64,000 bases of DNA from Breznakibacter sp047600785 (GTDB lineage Bacteria > Bacteroidota > Bacteroidia > Bacteroidales > Marinilabiliaceae), in the NCBI GenBank assembly GCA_047600785.1, contig JASGKH010000002.1:868001-932000 (forward strand). Direction: 5' to 3'. Below, in pieces: positions 35,895 through 44,932 of the stretch. The position numbers and the translations under genes are program-made. The notes beneath the pieces were generated by a model. That model saw only the letters and a list, made by a program, of their open reading frames with translations. It was not told the DNA's origin and searched no databases. Positions within the stretch are counted from its first letter, which is position 1; each line of letters opens with the position of its first letter.

Positions 35895-36752
35895 ATGGGT
35901 TGGGTAAACTACCATGGACATTGTCATTACTGCGACGGGAACGGCAAACCGGTCGAGTATGTGGAAGCCGCTATCGACAAAGGAATGGTCGCGATAGGCT
36001 TTTCATCGCACGCACCGGTACCTTTTGAGTCGTTTTGGAATATGAAAAAAGATCGGCTATCTGAATATGTGGCTGAGATAAACCAGTTGAAGCTTCGGTA
36101 TGCAGGGCACATCCCCATACATCTGTCATTGGAGATCGATTATTTGGAAAATGTCATGGGGCCATCCGATACAATCTACAACGAAATTGGGTTGGATTAC
36201 ACAATCGGGTCGGTTCATTTTGTCGGTCAATACCATAATGGGGAGCACTGGACGATTGATGGAAGCTACGATTCGTTCAAAAAGGGGTTGGGCGAGATAT
36301 ACAACGGTGATGTAAAACGTTTGGTTAAAGATTTTTTTCGTCTTCAACGTCACATGATTACAGAGCACCAACCGACCATTGTCGGCCATTTCGATAAAAT
36401 TAAAATGCACAACCTAAAGGAACCCTTTTTCCGGATGGATGATAATTGGTATTTGGATGAAGTAAGGCAGTTTTTAGAGTTGGTGGCCCAAAACGATACC
36501 ATCGTCGAAATCAATACAAAATCTTTTGGACGGAATGGGCTTCTTTTTCCGGGAAAAGAACATTTCAAATGGCTGAAAGAATTGGCAATCCCCATAGTGA
36601 TCAACAGTGACGCCCACTATCCAAGTCATTTGGATGCGGGATTTAGAGAGGTAGCCATCATGTTAAAGGATTCGGGAATAAACGATCTTGCTTTTTTGCA
36701 AGATTCCAAGTGGAATTTGGTCGGATTCAACGAGGCAGGCATAATCATATGA
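35895..36752 (+). CDS. PHP-domain histidinol-phosphatase-like phosphoesterase (paralogue)
   Basis: 285 residues, clearly paralogous to 9642-10484. Motifs: NYHGHCHYCDG, SSHAPVPFESF, LEIDYLENV, IGSVHFVGQ, VGHFDKIKMHN, VEINTKSFGRNG and NSDAHYPSHLD. Both N-terminal HxH and C-terminal DAH metal ligands are kept. Divergent from prfC, with the ATG 137 bases from its start. No histidine biosynthesis genes are near, so histidinol phosphate is only one possible substrate. Confidence 0.8.
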   Translation: MGWVNYHGHCHYCDGNGKPVEYVEAAIDKGMVAIGFSSHAPVPFESFWNMKKDRLSEYVAEINQLKLRYAGHIPIHLSLEIDYLENVMGPSDTIYNEIGLDYTIGSVHFVGQYHNGEHWTIDGSYDSFKKGLGEIYNGDVKRLVKDFFRLQRHMITEHQPTIVGHFDKIKMHNLKEPFFRMDDNWYLDEVRQFLELVAQNDTIVEINTKSFGRNGLLFPGKEHFKWLKELAIPIVINSDAHYPSHLDAGFREVAIMLKDSGINDLAFLQDSKWNLVGFNEAGIII

Positions 36753-36890
36753 TTGTAGTAATGTGATTGCCTTTTTTTATGGGTATTTTGTGAAAAATAT
36801 GTAAATGTCGACATGTGTGGTGTTGTAAAATAGGGGTATGAGATTAAAAATTGTATTTTTGTGATGAATTTTGTGGTTTTAGAAAGGGGT

Positions 36891-36902
36891 AGGAATATTC
36901 CT
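36891..36902. other. 12-base palindrome upstream of the sigma-54 activator gene
   Basis: AGGAATATTCCT is a perfect palindrome 55 bases before the ATG at 36958. It could be an operator, possibly autoregulatory, but single short palindromes are also expected by chance. A lone TATTTTTG box lies at 36854-36861. Confidence 0.25.
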
Positions 36903-36957
36903 TGCTTTTCTTTTTTTAAAGTTATTTCGGTCCGTTTAGCCCAAAATCAAATCACTC

Positions 36958-38517
36958 ATGAAAGTACAATGCAGAAAAGTTGGCGATGAATGTTACGGAC
37001 TACGGGAGATGTCATTGTTGTTCGATGTTAGCCAACGCCTTATTAACAGTAAGGAGCTGAAAACCGATCTTAGCCCCATTCTTAAATTGGTGGTTGAGTA
37101 TTTACGTGCCGAACGTTCGTTTCTGACGATTTTTAACCGAAAAACCGAAAACATTGCCATCGAAGCGGCTTACGGGATGAGCGCGAGCCAGCAGGCACGT
37201 GGCAAATACCAGTTGGGCGAAGGAGTGGTTGGCAGGGTTATCGAGTTAGGACGGCCCGTGGTGATCGCCGAAATCTCCAAATCAAACCTGTTTATCAACA
37301 AAACCAGATCGGAACTGACCAAAGACGGGCAAGAATTGACTTTTATATGCGTGCCGATTATGGACGGATATAAAGCGACGGGTGCGTTAAGCGTAGTAAG
37401 GACCCATAATCCAAACATCTCATACGAGGAAGACATACATCTTTTATCCATCATTGGTTCGCTGATTGCAACAGTTGCCCAAAGCAGACAGGAAAAGCTT
37501 GAAGAACTTGAGCAGCTCAAGCAAAAAAATATTGAGCTTAAAAATCAATTAGAGAACGATTTATGCCCAAAAAACATTATCGGTAGTTCGGGCAAGATGC
37601 GCGACGTATTTAACCTGATTTCCATGGTGGCCAAAACCAGCAGTACGGTGTTGATCCGTGGCGAAAGTGGAATTGGCAAAGAACTCGTGGCCGAAGCTAT
37701 CCATTATAACAGTTCACGCGAGCACAAAAATATCGTAAAAGTTAACTGCTCGGCATTACCGGATAGCTTAATCGAAAGTGAATTGTTTGGCCACGAAAGA
37801 GGAGCTTTTACCGGAGCCGACCAACGACGTATTGGGCGTTTTGAGCTGGCCAACGGGGGAACGATTTTTTTGGATGAGATTGGCGATTTACCGTTACAAA
37901 CGCAGGTTAAGTTGCTACGGATCCTTCAGGAACGTGAGTTTGAGCGATTGGGCGGTTCCGAAACCATAAAAGTTGATGTCCGGATTGTGGCCGCCACCAA
38001 TCGTAATTTGGAAAAATTGATTGAAGAAGGTCGATTTAGGGAAGATTTCTATTATCGTATTAACGTATTCCCAATCTTCATACCGCCATTGCGCGAACGC
38101 CGCGAGGATATTCCTGCATTGGTCGATCACTTTATCGAAAAATTTAACCGCAGAAACCACACTACCATAAAGCGCATCACTACCACGGCCATTAACATGC
38201 TAATGGTCTATTCATGGCCTGGCAACGTGCGTGAACTTGAAAACGTAATTGAACGCGCTTGCATTCTGAGCAACGATAACGTAATTCACAGCCACCACCT
38301 TCCACCCACACTGCAAACGGCCGAGTCATCGAATACACAGGCCAAAGGAGGGTTGACCGAGTGTGTGGACAGGCTTGAGCTCCAGTTGATACGCGAAGCT
38401 CTGACCACTACCAAAGGTAACATGGCCAAAGCGGCCGAATTATTGCAGGTGACCGAACGAATGCTGGGGACACGCGTGAAAAAGTACGACATCGATATCT
38501 GGCGCTATAAAGTATAA
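36958..38517 (+). CDS. Sigma-54-dependent activator with GAF domain (NifA-like)
   Basis: 519 residues: N-terminal GAF sensor domain at about 20-185; linker coiled coil (QEKLEELEQLKQKNIELKNQ); AAA+ sigma-54 interaction domain at about 205-430 with Walker A GESGIGKE, the sigma-54-contact loop GAFTGA, Walker B TIFLDEIGDLP and RIVAATNRN; C-terminal Fis-type helix-turn-helix (GNMAKAAELLQVTERMLGTR). The overall plan is that of NifA/FhlA-like regulators. No nitrogen-fixation gene or -24/-12 promoter was seen in the window, so the regulon is unknown. Confidence 0.9.
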   Translation: MKVQCRKVGDECYGLREMSLLFDVSQRLINSKELKTDLSPILKLVVEYLRAERSFLTIFNRKTENIAIEAAYGMSASQQARGKYQLGEGVVGRVIELGRPVVIAEISKSNLFINKTRSELTKDGQELTFICVPIMDGYKATGALSVVRTHNPNISYEEDIHLLSIIGSLIATVAQSRQEKLEELEQLKQKNIELKNQLENDLCPKNIIGSSGKMRDVFNLISMVAKTSSTVLIRGESGIGKELVAEAIHYNSSREHKNIVKVNCSALPDSLIESELFGHERGAFTGADQRRIGRFELANGGTIFLDEIGDLPLQTQVKLLRILQEREFERLGGSETIKVDVRIVAATNRNLEKLIEEGRFREDFYYRINVFPIFIPPLRERREDIPALVDHFIEKFNRRNHTTIKRITTTAINMLMVYSWPGNVRELENVIERACILSNDNVIHSHHLPPTLQTAESSNTQAKGGLTECVDRLELQLIREALTTTKGNMAKAAELLQVTERMLGTRVKKYDIDIWRYKV

Positions 38518-38530
38518 AAACATTTCAGTT

Positions 38531-39001
38531 ATGGCCGAATTGAAAATAGTGGGATGCGATTTGCAACGCAACGATCATGTGGTTGCTTTCACCAATTTGA
38601 TGGGGATTTACATGTCCCATCCAATGGGATTGAGCGCAGTGCTCCAACCCGAACTTGCCGGAAAAATGGTCGATGGGTTACGTTTACGACCGAACTATTT
38701 GGGGTTTTTAGTCCAATATGGCCAAATGTATGTTGGACTGGCCAATTGTTTTGAGAATTTTTCCACGTTTAAGGCCAAACCTCTTTTGAATATCCACGAT
38801 TTTATTGTCGATAAATCATATCAAAGAATGGGAATCGGACGCTTTTTATTAGACGGAATTGTGGAATATGCCAAGAAACATGGTCATTGTCGTGTGAATC
38901 TGGAGGTACGTTCCGACAATCCTGCGGCAATGTCACTTTACCGGCAATTGGGATTTATCGAATGCAAGCCTCCAATGCTCTTTTGGGAGCGCAATTTATA
39001 A
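38531..39001 (+). CDS. GNAT-family N-acetyltransferase
   Basis: 156 residues with the GNAT acetyl-CoA signature near 95-120 (IHDFIVDKSYQRMGIGRFLL) and the C-terminal beta-bulge region VNLEVRSDNPAAMSLYRQLG. It starts 13 bases after the sigma-54 activator gene and is likely co-transcribed. Its 3' end overlaps the convergent dus gene by 47 bases. The substrate is unknown. Confidence 0.85.
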   Translation: MAELKIVGCDLQRNDHVVAFTNLMGIYMSHPMGLSAVLQPELAGKMVDGLRLRPNYLGFLVQYGQMYVGLANCFENFSTFKAKPLLNIHDFIVDKSYQRMGIGRFLLDGIVEYAKKHGHCRVNLEVRSDNPAAMSLYRQLGFIECKPPMLFWERNL

Positions 39002-39992
39002 CCGAATTATTCATAAATGCTTCAATAACAAACCGTGCGCCGTCATAACTTTTTGTTCCCATTAGTTGCTGACGTAAATCCGATGCCCCATCGAAGCCAT
39101 TGAGATAAATCTTGAAAAAACGTTGCAGGATGGCGAAATTCTTGTTTTTGCCCCATACAGACTCAAATAAGTCCAAATGGGACCTGAGAGTGTCAATCCT
39201 TTTGGTTATTCCGGTTTCATAACGTTCCGAGAAAAGCCACGGGTTCTTAAATATGCCGCGCCCGATCATTACACCATCTACACCATACAGGTTGGAATAT
39301 TCCCGTGCCTGTGCCAGTGAAAAGATATCTCCGTTGCCAATGATCCTGATATGGGGTGCCATTTCATCTTTTAACCTAACCACTTTCGCAATTTCTTGCC
39401 AATTGGCTATCCCTTCCGACATCTGTTTCTGTATCCTGCCATGAACCACGATTGCATCCAACGGATGGGTAAGTAAAAACGAAAACCAGCGTTCTGTGTC
39501 GATTTTTTTCACGCCTAAACGTGTTTTCAAGCTCAGAGGAAGTGACGTGGCTTCTTTCGAAGCCATGATTATTTCATGTGCCAGCGAAGGATGATCGATC
39601 AATGCGGAACAGCTTCCATGGGCCACGATGTTCTTTACAGGGCAACCCATGTTGATATCGATACCATCGAAATGGTACTCTTCCTGGATACTTTTGATGG
39701 TCCGGTAATAATTCTCAGGCTTATTGCCCCAAATCTGGGCCACAAGTTTCACATTCTTTTCTTTTAATAGCTTTCGTTCCGATTCCGACACGAGCAAACG
39801 GTGGTCCACCTTGCTGCGTCCCTGGGGATGGCAAAATCCATCGGTTGACAAAAACTCGGTATACAGCACGTGCAGTTTATCTTTTTCACTATGCCGCAAC
39901 ACGATTTCGCGAAAACTGGTATCGGTCACGTCTTCCATAGGAGCCAACACAAAAATTGGCGACGAATAATTACTCCATAAGTTGTTTGTCAT
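38955..39992 (-). CDS. dus: tRNA-dihydrouridine synthase
   Basis: About 345 residues; FMN-dependent reduction of uridines in the tRNA D-loop. Dus motifs: LAPMEDVTDTSFREIV, GIDINMGCPVKNIVAHGSCS (with catalytic Cys in MGCP), LSLKTRLGVKK, VHGRIQKQ, IGNGDIFSL and MIGRGIFKNPWLF. The start 39992 (MTNNLWSNYSSPIFVLAPME) is preferred over a 51-codon upstream extension that reads through the trhO end. It follows trhO by 26 bases on the minus strand: two tRNA-modification genes in a row. Confidence 0.92.
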   Translation of the reverse strand: MTNNLWSNYSSPIFVLAPMEDVTDTSFREIVLRHSEKDKLHVLYTEFLSTDGFCHPQGRSKVDHRLLVSESERKLLKEKNVKLVAQIWGNKPENYYRTIKSIQEEYHFDGIDINMGCPVKNIVAHGSCSALIDHPSLAHEIIMASKEATSLPLSLKTRLGVKKIDTERWFSFLLTHPLDAIVVHGRIQKQMSEGIANWQEIAKVVRLKDEMAPHIRIIGNGDIFSLAQAREYSNLYGVDGVMIGRGIFKNPWLFSERYETGITKRIDTLRSHLDLFESVWGKNKNFAILQRFFKIYLNGFDGASDLRQQLMGTKSYDGARFVIEAFMNNSVINCAPKRALEACIR

Positions 39993-40018
39993 GTCTTCGT
40001 TGGCTTTTCTTTTCCTTG

Positions 40019-41011
40019 TTATGACTGACACTCCCGAACAGAAAAAGATAACGGTGCTTGAAAATCGACAATGGAATTTTGGATTAACAAATTGTGGCAT
40101 GCATTGCTGCAACATCCGGCAAATTTGCCCCTGCATGTCGGGCATTGGATTATTAGCTTATGACATTCGTCGTGTGCGCAATTGTAATGGGTATCGCAAG
40201 AGGTTCCGCATTGATGGCATGTTGACAACACATGGTTGGTGATACGTTCGCCCAGACGGTCATCGAATACGAAATTTTTCCCTAAAAATTTTGGTTTTAT
40301 CCCCATCGCCTTTATTTCGTTTGCATATGCAATGATACCGCCATGGAGTTGGTTCACATCCTTAAATCCTAAGTGTTTGAGCCACGCGCTTGCTTTCTCG
40401 CACCGTACACCGCCCGTGCAATAAAGCAACATCTTTTTTTCTTTTTGCCCGGCAAACTCCTTGGCAACTAATTCTACCTCTTCACGAAAGGTATTTACAT
40501 TGGGGCAATAAGCTCTTGCAAAGCGTCCTACTTCGCTTTCATAATTGTTACGCATATCCACCACCACAACGTCTTCATTATCTGCCAAATTGTGGAATTC
40601 GATGGGAGAGAGGTGGTTTCCCACATTGGAAGTATCGAACACGGTGTCCGTTAGCCCATCGGCTACTATTTTAGGACGGACTTTGATAATCAATTTCAGG
40701 AACGAAACGGGATCATTGTCCAAAGCCCATTTGATAGGCATTTGCTTTAGTGGCTCGATGTGATTAAGCAAGGCCAAAAAAAGTTCAACATGATGCTCGG
40801 GTATGCTCATTTGTGCGTTAATACCTTCCTGGGCCACGTAAATTCGGCCGTTACACTGCAATTGGGCAAGCCGTAGGTACAATTCGTTCCTGAATTCCTG
40901 TGGATTCTGGATGTTGGTATAGCGGTAAAACGATAGTGTTTTACGTTTGAATGGTTCAGCTTTAATCTTCTCGATCAGTTCTTTCTTGCCCAATCGGTTA
41001 TGGAGTTGCAT
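40019..41011 (-). CDS. trhO: TrhO: tRNA uridine-34 hydroxylase (rhodanese family)
   Basis: About 330 residues of the YceA/TrhO family, which forms 5-hydroxyuridine at wobble position 34 using oxygen. The N-terminal domain contains GRIYVAQEGINAQMSIPEHH, the rhodanese domain VVDMRNNYESEVGRF and the active-site loop YCTGGVRCEKASAWL, followed by LHGGIIAYANEI and a Cys/His-rich tail (CHQCGTSCDTHYNCAHDEC, QCPTCRGKFAGCC) typical of the family. Start 41011 is chosen over an upstream extension of hydrophobic residues with no family match. Confidence 0.93.
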   Translation of the reverse strand: MQLHNRLGKKELIEKIKAEPFKRKTLSFYRYTNIQNPQEFRNELYLRLAQLQCNGRIYVAQEGINAQMSIPEHHVELFLALLNHIEPLKQMPIKWALDNDPVSFLKLIIKVRPKIVADGLTDTVFDTSNVGNHLSPIEFHNLADNEDVVVVDMRNNYESEVGRFARAYCPNVNTFREEVELVAKEFAGQKEKKMLLYCTGGVRCEKASAWLKHLGFKDVNQLHGGIIAYANEIKAMGIKPKFLGKNFVFDDRLGERITNHVLSTCHQCGTSCDTHYNCAHDECHKLIIQCPTCRGKFAGCCSNACHNLLIQNSIVDFQAPLSFSVRECQS

Positions 41012-41101
41012 CGGCCTTGAATTTTGTGCAAATATAAAAACGAAATAAGAAAATAAGATATTTAAATCTTTGTATTTTTGCTTGGAATTATAAATGACAA
41101 A

Positions 41102-42130
41102 ATGCAAGATGTAAAATATCTAATTGTAGGTCAGGGAATTGCAGGTTCAATGGTTGCATGGGAACTATTGAAAAAGAAGGAGGATTTTTTAATTATATCA
41201 TCCCAAACACAAGCATCATCATCCGAAATTGCAGGGGGGATCATTAATCCTGTAAATTTGCGTAAATACAAATTGGTTCAGTTAGGCGACAAATACATGG
41301 CCGCATGCAATCAAACTTATCGCGAGATTGAAAAATCGTTGGGGGATAAAATTTTTCATTTAATTGATATTGTGAAATATATTGATGATGGCCTTGTAAC
41401 GATGGAAGTCAATGAACGCCTTCGGGATTATGTGGGCCACACATCTATGGATGAGACAATTGGGGTGAAACGTTCAGATATATTGACTCTCAATAAAACA
41501 GGTTACTTAGATGCCAGATTGTTTCTTACGCTTTTTAGAACATATTTGATTCGTTGCCGCAAATTGATACAAACCGATTTCGAACATGGCCAACTGACAA
41601 TTGCCGATTCCATTTGGCATAACAAGATCAGATTTCAGAGAGTCATATTTTGCGAAGGAGCACATGCTTATGCAAATCCATGGTTAAAGTCTTTGCCATT
41701 TGCACATAATAAGGGTGAACTGATCGAGATAGAAGCCCCCTTGCTTAAACTGGATAAAATCATACGTGACGAAGTATTCATCCTCCCGTTGGGGCAAAAT
41801 CGTTTCAGGATAGGAGCAACGTACAACCATCGCACGATAAACAGGGATCCATCAGATGAAGGGAGAAATTATTTGACCGAAAAGTTAAAAAAAATAATAG
41901 ATGTGCCGTACAAAGTTATTGGCCACGATGCGGGCATAAGGCCATCCACTAAAGATCGGATGCCCATGTTGGGCGCCTTGCCGGAATACCCCAATATTGT
42001 GGTATTTAATGGGTTGGGGTCAAGAGGATTTTTGATGGCCCCTTATTGGGCCAACCATTTGGTTATGTGGTTGACAGGGGAAACCGCACAGTTAAACCCG
42101 GTGGTCGACGTCAACCGCTTCTTGGAGTGA
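41102..42130 (+). CDS. FAD-dependent oxidoreductase (DAO/MnmC-C-like)
   Basis: About 342 residues with an N-terminal dinucleotide-binding motif (YLIVGQGIAGSMVAWELL) and C-terminal DAO-family region (AGIRPSTKDRMPMLGALPEY, NGLGSRGFLMAPYWANHL). The DAO family includes glycine/D-amino-acid oxidases and the C-terminal domain of tRNA-modifying MnmC; the position beside trhO and dus makes a tRNA role possible but unproven. Start 41102 (MQDVKYLIVGQG) places the Rossmann motif at the N-terminus. A TATTTTTG box at 41073-41080 may be its promoter. Confidence 0.78.
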   Translation: MQDVKYLIVGQGIAGSMVAWELLKKKEDFLIISSQTQASSSEIAGGIINPVNLRKYKLVQLGDKYMAACNQTYREIEKSLGDKIFHLIDIVKYIDDGLVTMEVNERLRDYVGHTSMDETIGVKRSDILTLNKTGYLDARLFLTLFRTYLIRCRKLIQTDFEHGQLTIADSIWHNKIRFQRVIFCEGAHAYANPWLKSLPFAHNKGELIEIEAPLLKLDKIIRDEVFILPLGQNRFRIGATYNHRTINRDPSDEGRNYLTEKLKKIIDVPYKVIGHDAGIRPSTKDRMPMLGALPEYPNIVVFNGLGSRGFLMAPYWANHLVMWLTGETAQLNPVVDVNRFLE

Positions 42131-42137
42131 CGGAAAT

Positions 42138-42827
42138 TCATTGTTCGTTGCCTTTTTCATCACGGGTAAAAGGTACAAATTTGACTGGCAATAACTTTTT
42201 CTTTACCATTTTGCCATTGCGTTTTTCGAGATACTGTAAATACTGCATACCTTTTTCGGGACCAATGGGGACAACCATCACACCCCCTTCTTTCAACTGG
42301 TCAATGAGTGGTGGAGGAACCTTTTCCGGTGCGGCCGTGACCATAATCGCATCATAGGGAGCGTGTTGCCGCCACCCCTGATAACCATCACCAATTTTTA
42401 CACGTACATTATTATACCCTAATTCTTTAAGTTTTGTTCTTGCAGTTTCCCCAAGTGGTTTTACAATCTCAATGGTGTAAACCGAGTCGGCCAACAGCGA
42501 TAGCACGGCAGCCTGATACCCCGATCCAGTTCCAATTTCCAATACTTTTTGCTTTTTTGTTACATTAAGCTTCTCCGTCATGTAGGCTACAATATAAGGC
42601 TGTGATATGGTCTGGTTATAACCAATTGGTAAAGGACTGTCATTGTACGCCAAATGACGGCTTTCGGCAGGCACGAATTCATGCCGTGGTACTTGTCGCA
42701 TTGCATTAAGCACTGCGGAAGACTCTATACCTCTTCTTTCAAGTTGCTCGGTCACCATGTGCTGCCGCTGGTTTGCATAATCTTGTGCCAAGGACACCAT
42801 GAATAAAGCAATTATTAATAGTCTCAT
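42138..42827 (-). CDS. pcm: Protein-L-isoaspartate O-methyltransferase with N-terminal signal-like segment
   Basis: 229 residues; methylates isoaspartyl residues of damaged proteins using S-adenosylmethionine. Motifs: MVTEQLERRGIESSAVLNAM, VPRHEFVP, YNDSPLPIGYNQTISQPYIV, VLEIGTGSGYQAAVLSLL and YDAIMVTAAPEKVPPPLIDQ. The first ~15 residues (MRLLIIALFMVSLAQ) look like a short signal peptide, suggesting export to the periplasm, unlike the cytoplasmic enterobacterial enzyme. Converges on the FAD oxidoreductase with a 7-base gap. Confidence 0.9.
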   Translation of the reverse strand: MRLLIIALFMVSLAQDYANQRQHMVTEQLERRGIESSAVLNAMRQVPRHEFVPAESRHLAYNDSPLPIGYNQTISQPYIVAYMTEKLNVTKKQKVLEIGTGSGYQAAVLSLLADSVYTIEIVKPLGETARTKLKELGYNNVRVKIGDGYQGWRQHAPYDAIMVTAAPEKVPPPLIDQLKEGGVMVVPIGPEKGMQYLQYLEKRNGKMVKKKLLPVKFVPFTRDEKGNEQ

Positions 42828-42860
42828 AAGTAATTAAAAACAACATATTCCGAAGATACG

Positions 42861-42893
42861 AAAAAGGGAGACAATAATATCCCCCTTTTTTTA
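42861..42893 (-). terminator. Rho-independent terminator
   Basis: Stem AAAAAGGG / CCCTTTTT with an AT-rich loop of about 14 bases; on the minus strand it lies about 22 bases after the stop of the 42915-43322 gene and is followed by a T-tract. Separates that gene from pcm. Confidence 0.65.
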
Positions 42894-42914
42894 TCATTTC
42901 TACAATTTCGATTC

Positions 42915-43322
42915 CTAATGATGGAAATGGGATCTCACGTGGGCCACCATTTGACGCTCGGTCAATTTTCCTTTGTTTTCCAGTTCAACACGTAAACTGG
43001 TAAGCAGGGGATGTTTTCGTAACTCTTTTTCAAACTCGACTTTAACCAGCGATGGTCCGAAGACGAATAACTCTGACGCCCCGTTTATTTTGGAAATGAT
43101 ATTGGAAAAATAACTGTGTTGCTGCTGTCTGAATCGATTGGTTGATTTGGTGGTTGGGTTTATGAGCATGGATGCCATTTTTCCATGAGGTTTTCTTTCC
43201 CCGGCATAACGGGTGCGCGTTTCAATTTGAGATTCAATGATGGTCATCCCTTCATCTTCGTTAGTCAGGTTAATCAATACCGCTTTATCGGTATCCATCC
43301 AAATGCCAATTTGCCTTTTCAT
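42915..43322 (-). CDS. Small protein resembling eRF1-like (baeRF) C-terminal fold
   Basis: 135 residues without signal peptide or TM. The pattern IGIWMDTDKAVLINL at the start, ASELFVFGPSLVKVEFEKEL near 85-105 and RQMVAHVRSHFH at the end resembles the bacterial archaeo-eukaryotic release-factor (baeRF) families and eRF1 domain 3, which share the FGP...K.E/F..EL signature. This is a weak call by pattern, not by alignment. It has its own terminator. Confidence 0.45.
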   Translation of the reverse strand: MKRQIGIWMDTDKAVLINLTNEDEGMTIIESQIETRTRYAGERKPHGKMASMLINPTTKSTNRFRQQQHSYFSNIISKINGASELFVFGPSLVKVEFEKELRKHPLLTSLRVELENKGKLTERQMVAHVRSHFHH

Positions 43323-43458
43323 AGGAAGTTAATTTTTAGTTAAACCAAACGATTTTTCCTGTGTATAATTAAAGCCTGAATATGAACTAACATATTTATA
43401 AACAATAAAATACAATATCCGGGTGCCCAGTGGTATTTTGTACCAATTGACACAGACA

Positions 43459-43938
43459 TTAGATCGTTGCCACCAAATTACTGTTGTAATTGTGTTCAAT
43501 GCCAACGTTTTCAAGCACAGGAACCGATACATGGCTTTGTACGATTTTCCAATGTCCGTTTTGTTTTTGAAGCACGCCGGTGTGCCTGAAGCCTTCAATC
43601 CTTACCGGTTCCGATTTTGTTTCGAGACAAGTGTCCATCATCATGGAATACCATGCAACTTTACCATCGTCGCTCGTGTGGATCGAAATGTTCTTTACCT
43701 GAATGTGGGATCTCCTTTTCAGCCTGAAAAGATTTTGAGTCGCTTTTTTAAAAGATTCCCATTCGCTCCAATATTCGTCCACATCGGTGCCAATGTTTAC
43801 CGTGTCGGGAGACTGTACAAAACATTGGGCGAATAATTCCCAGTTGCCCGTTTCCTGTGCGCCGACCAGTGTGTCGAGTAAATGTTGTACTTCGGCCTTA
43901 AGCACATCTTTTTCCAAGTTGTTTCCTGATGTTCCCAT
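43459..43938 (-). CDS. SnoaL/NTF2-like protein (nuclear transport factor 2 fold)
   Basis: 159 residues. Pattern of the SnoaL_3/ketosteroid-isomerase-like family: an N-terminal helix (VQHLLDTLVGAQETGNWELF), FVQSPDTVNIGTDVDEYWSE, KVAWYSMMMDTCLE and the closing strands GVLQKQNGHWKIVQSHVSVP. The fold forms an open cone used for many small ligands; no specific activity can be read. It stands alone on the minus strand. Confidence 0.75.
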   Translation of the reverse strand: MGTSGNNLEKDVLKAEVQHLLDTLVGAQETGNWELFAQCFVQSPDTVNIGTDVDEYWSEWESFKKATQNLFRLKRRSHIQVKNISIHTSDDGKVAWYSMMMDTCLETKSEPVRIEGFRHTGVLQKQNGHWKIVQSHVSVPVLENVGIEHNYNSNLVATI

Positions 43939-44155
43939 GACTGTAGATTTTTTAGGTTAAAAAACTTCATGGTCCGCGGTTTCTCTTTCACATGGGAGTC
44001 TGGCTTCCCATAGGTTCGGACCTGTTTCAATCATGTAAGGTCGACTAAAATTAAACATTATGGTACCCGATGTCAAGCACTTTTACAAATTGATCGGGAC
44101 AATACATTGCCTCAATATGTGTACTGCGGCCATAATTCTTTACTTTTGTTACCTT

Positions 44156-44932
44156 ATGGCACGTTACTTTGTCGAATTGGCATATAAGGGAACGCAATTT
44201 CACGGATGGCAAGTCCAGCCGAATGCAGTTTCCGTTCAAAGTGTGTTGGAAGACGCATTTGGAAAGGCTTTAAGGTCTGATGTGGAGATAGTTGGCGCAG
44301 GACGCACCGATGCCGGCGTTCATGCGTTGTATTACGTGGCACACTTCGACTTGGCGGTTGAGATAACCGATTCCCGGAAACTGATCGATAAGGTTAATCG
44401 GATATTGCCGAGAGATGTAGCCGTATCAACGATCAACCAGGTTCCCGGAGAAGCGCATAGCAGGTTTCATGCCACATGGCGCGAATACGAATATTGGGTG
44501 GTTCTGGAAAAAAGGCCTTTTTTGGACGGTTTGACTTACCGGCTATGGCGTAAACCCGATTTCGATTTGATGAACCAGGCAGCCAATCTGTTGTTTCTGC
44601 ATACTGATTTTTCCAGTTTCAGTAAACTTCACACCGATGTAAAAACAAATAACTGCAAAATATATAAAGCTGAATGGACCAGTGATGGCGAAAAGTGGAT
44701 ATTTACCATCCGTGCCGATCGTTTTTTGCGTAACATGGTGCGTGCAGTGGTGGGGACTCTGCTGGAAGTTGGGTATTACAAAATATCGCTTAAGGAATTC
44801 GAAACGATCATATACGCCAAAGATAGGTGCAAAGCGGGAGTTTCGGTGCCTCCCGAAGCTCTTTATCTGGTCGATATCGCTTATCCCCCTGATATATTCA
44901 CCAGACAAAGCCACCCTTTCGCCAAGAGCTAG
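44156..44932 (+). CDS. truA: tRNA pseudouridine(38-40) synthase
   Basis: About 258 residues. Motifs: MARYFVELAYKGTQFHGWQ at the start, the catalytic aspartate in GAGRTDAGVHALYYVAHF, and RADRFLRNMVRAVVGTLLEV. The start 44156 matches family N-termini; the upstream extension to 44060 lacks similarity. A TACTTTTG box (44141-44148) ends only 8 bases upstream of the ATG, so if it is the promoter the mRNA is nearly leaderless. Overlaps aroE tail-to-tail by 4 bases. Confidence 0.95.
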   Translation: MARYFVELAYKGTQFHGWQVQPNAVSVQSVLEDAFGKALRSDVEIVGAGRTDAGVHALYYVAHFDLAVEITDSRKLIDKVNRILPRDVAVSTINQVPGEAHSRFHATWREYEYWVVLEKRPFLDGLTYRLWRKPDFDLMNQAANLLFLHTDFSSFSKLHTDVKTNNCKIYKAEWTSDGEKWIFTIRADRFLRNMVRAVVGTLLEVGYYKISLKEFETIIYAKDRCKAGVSVPPEALYLVDIAYPPDIFTRQSHPFAKS

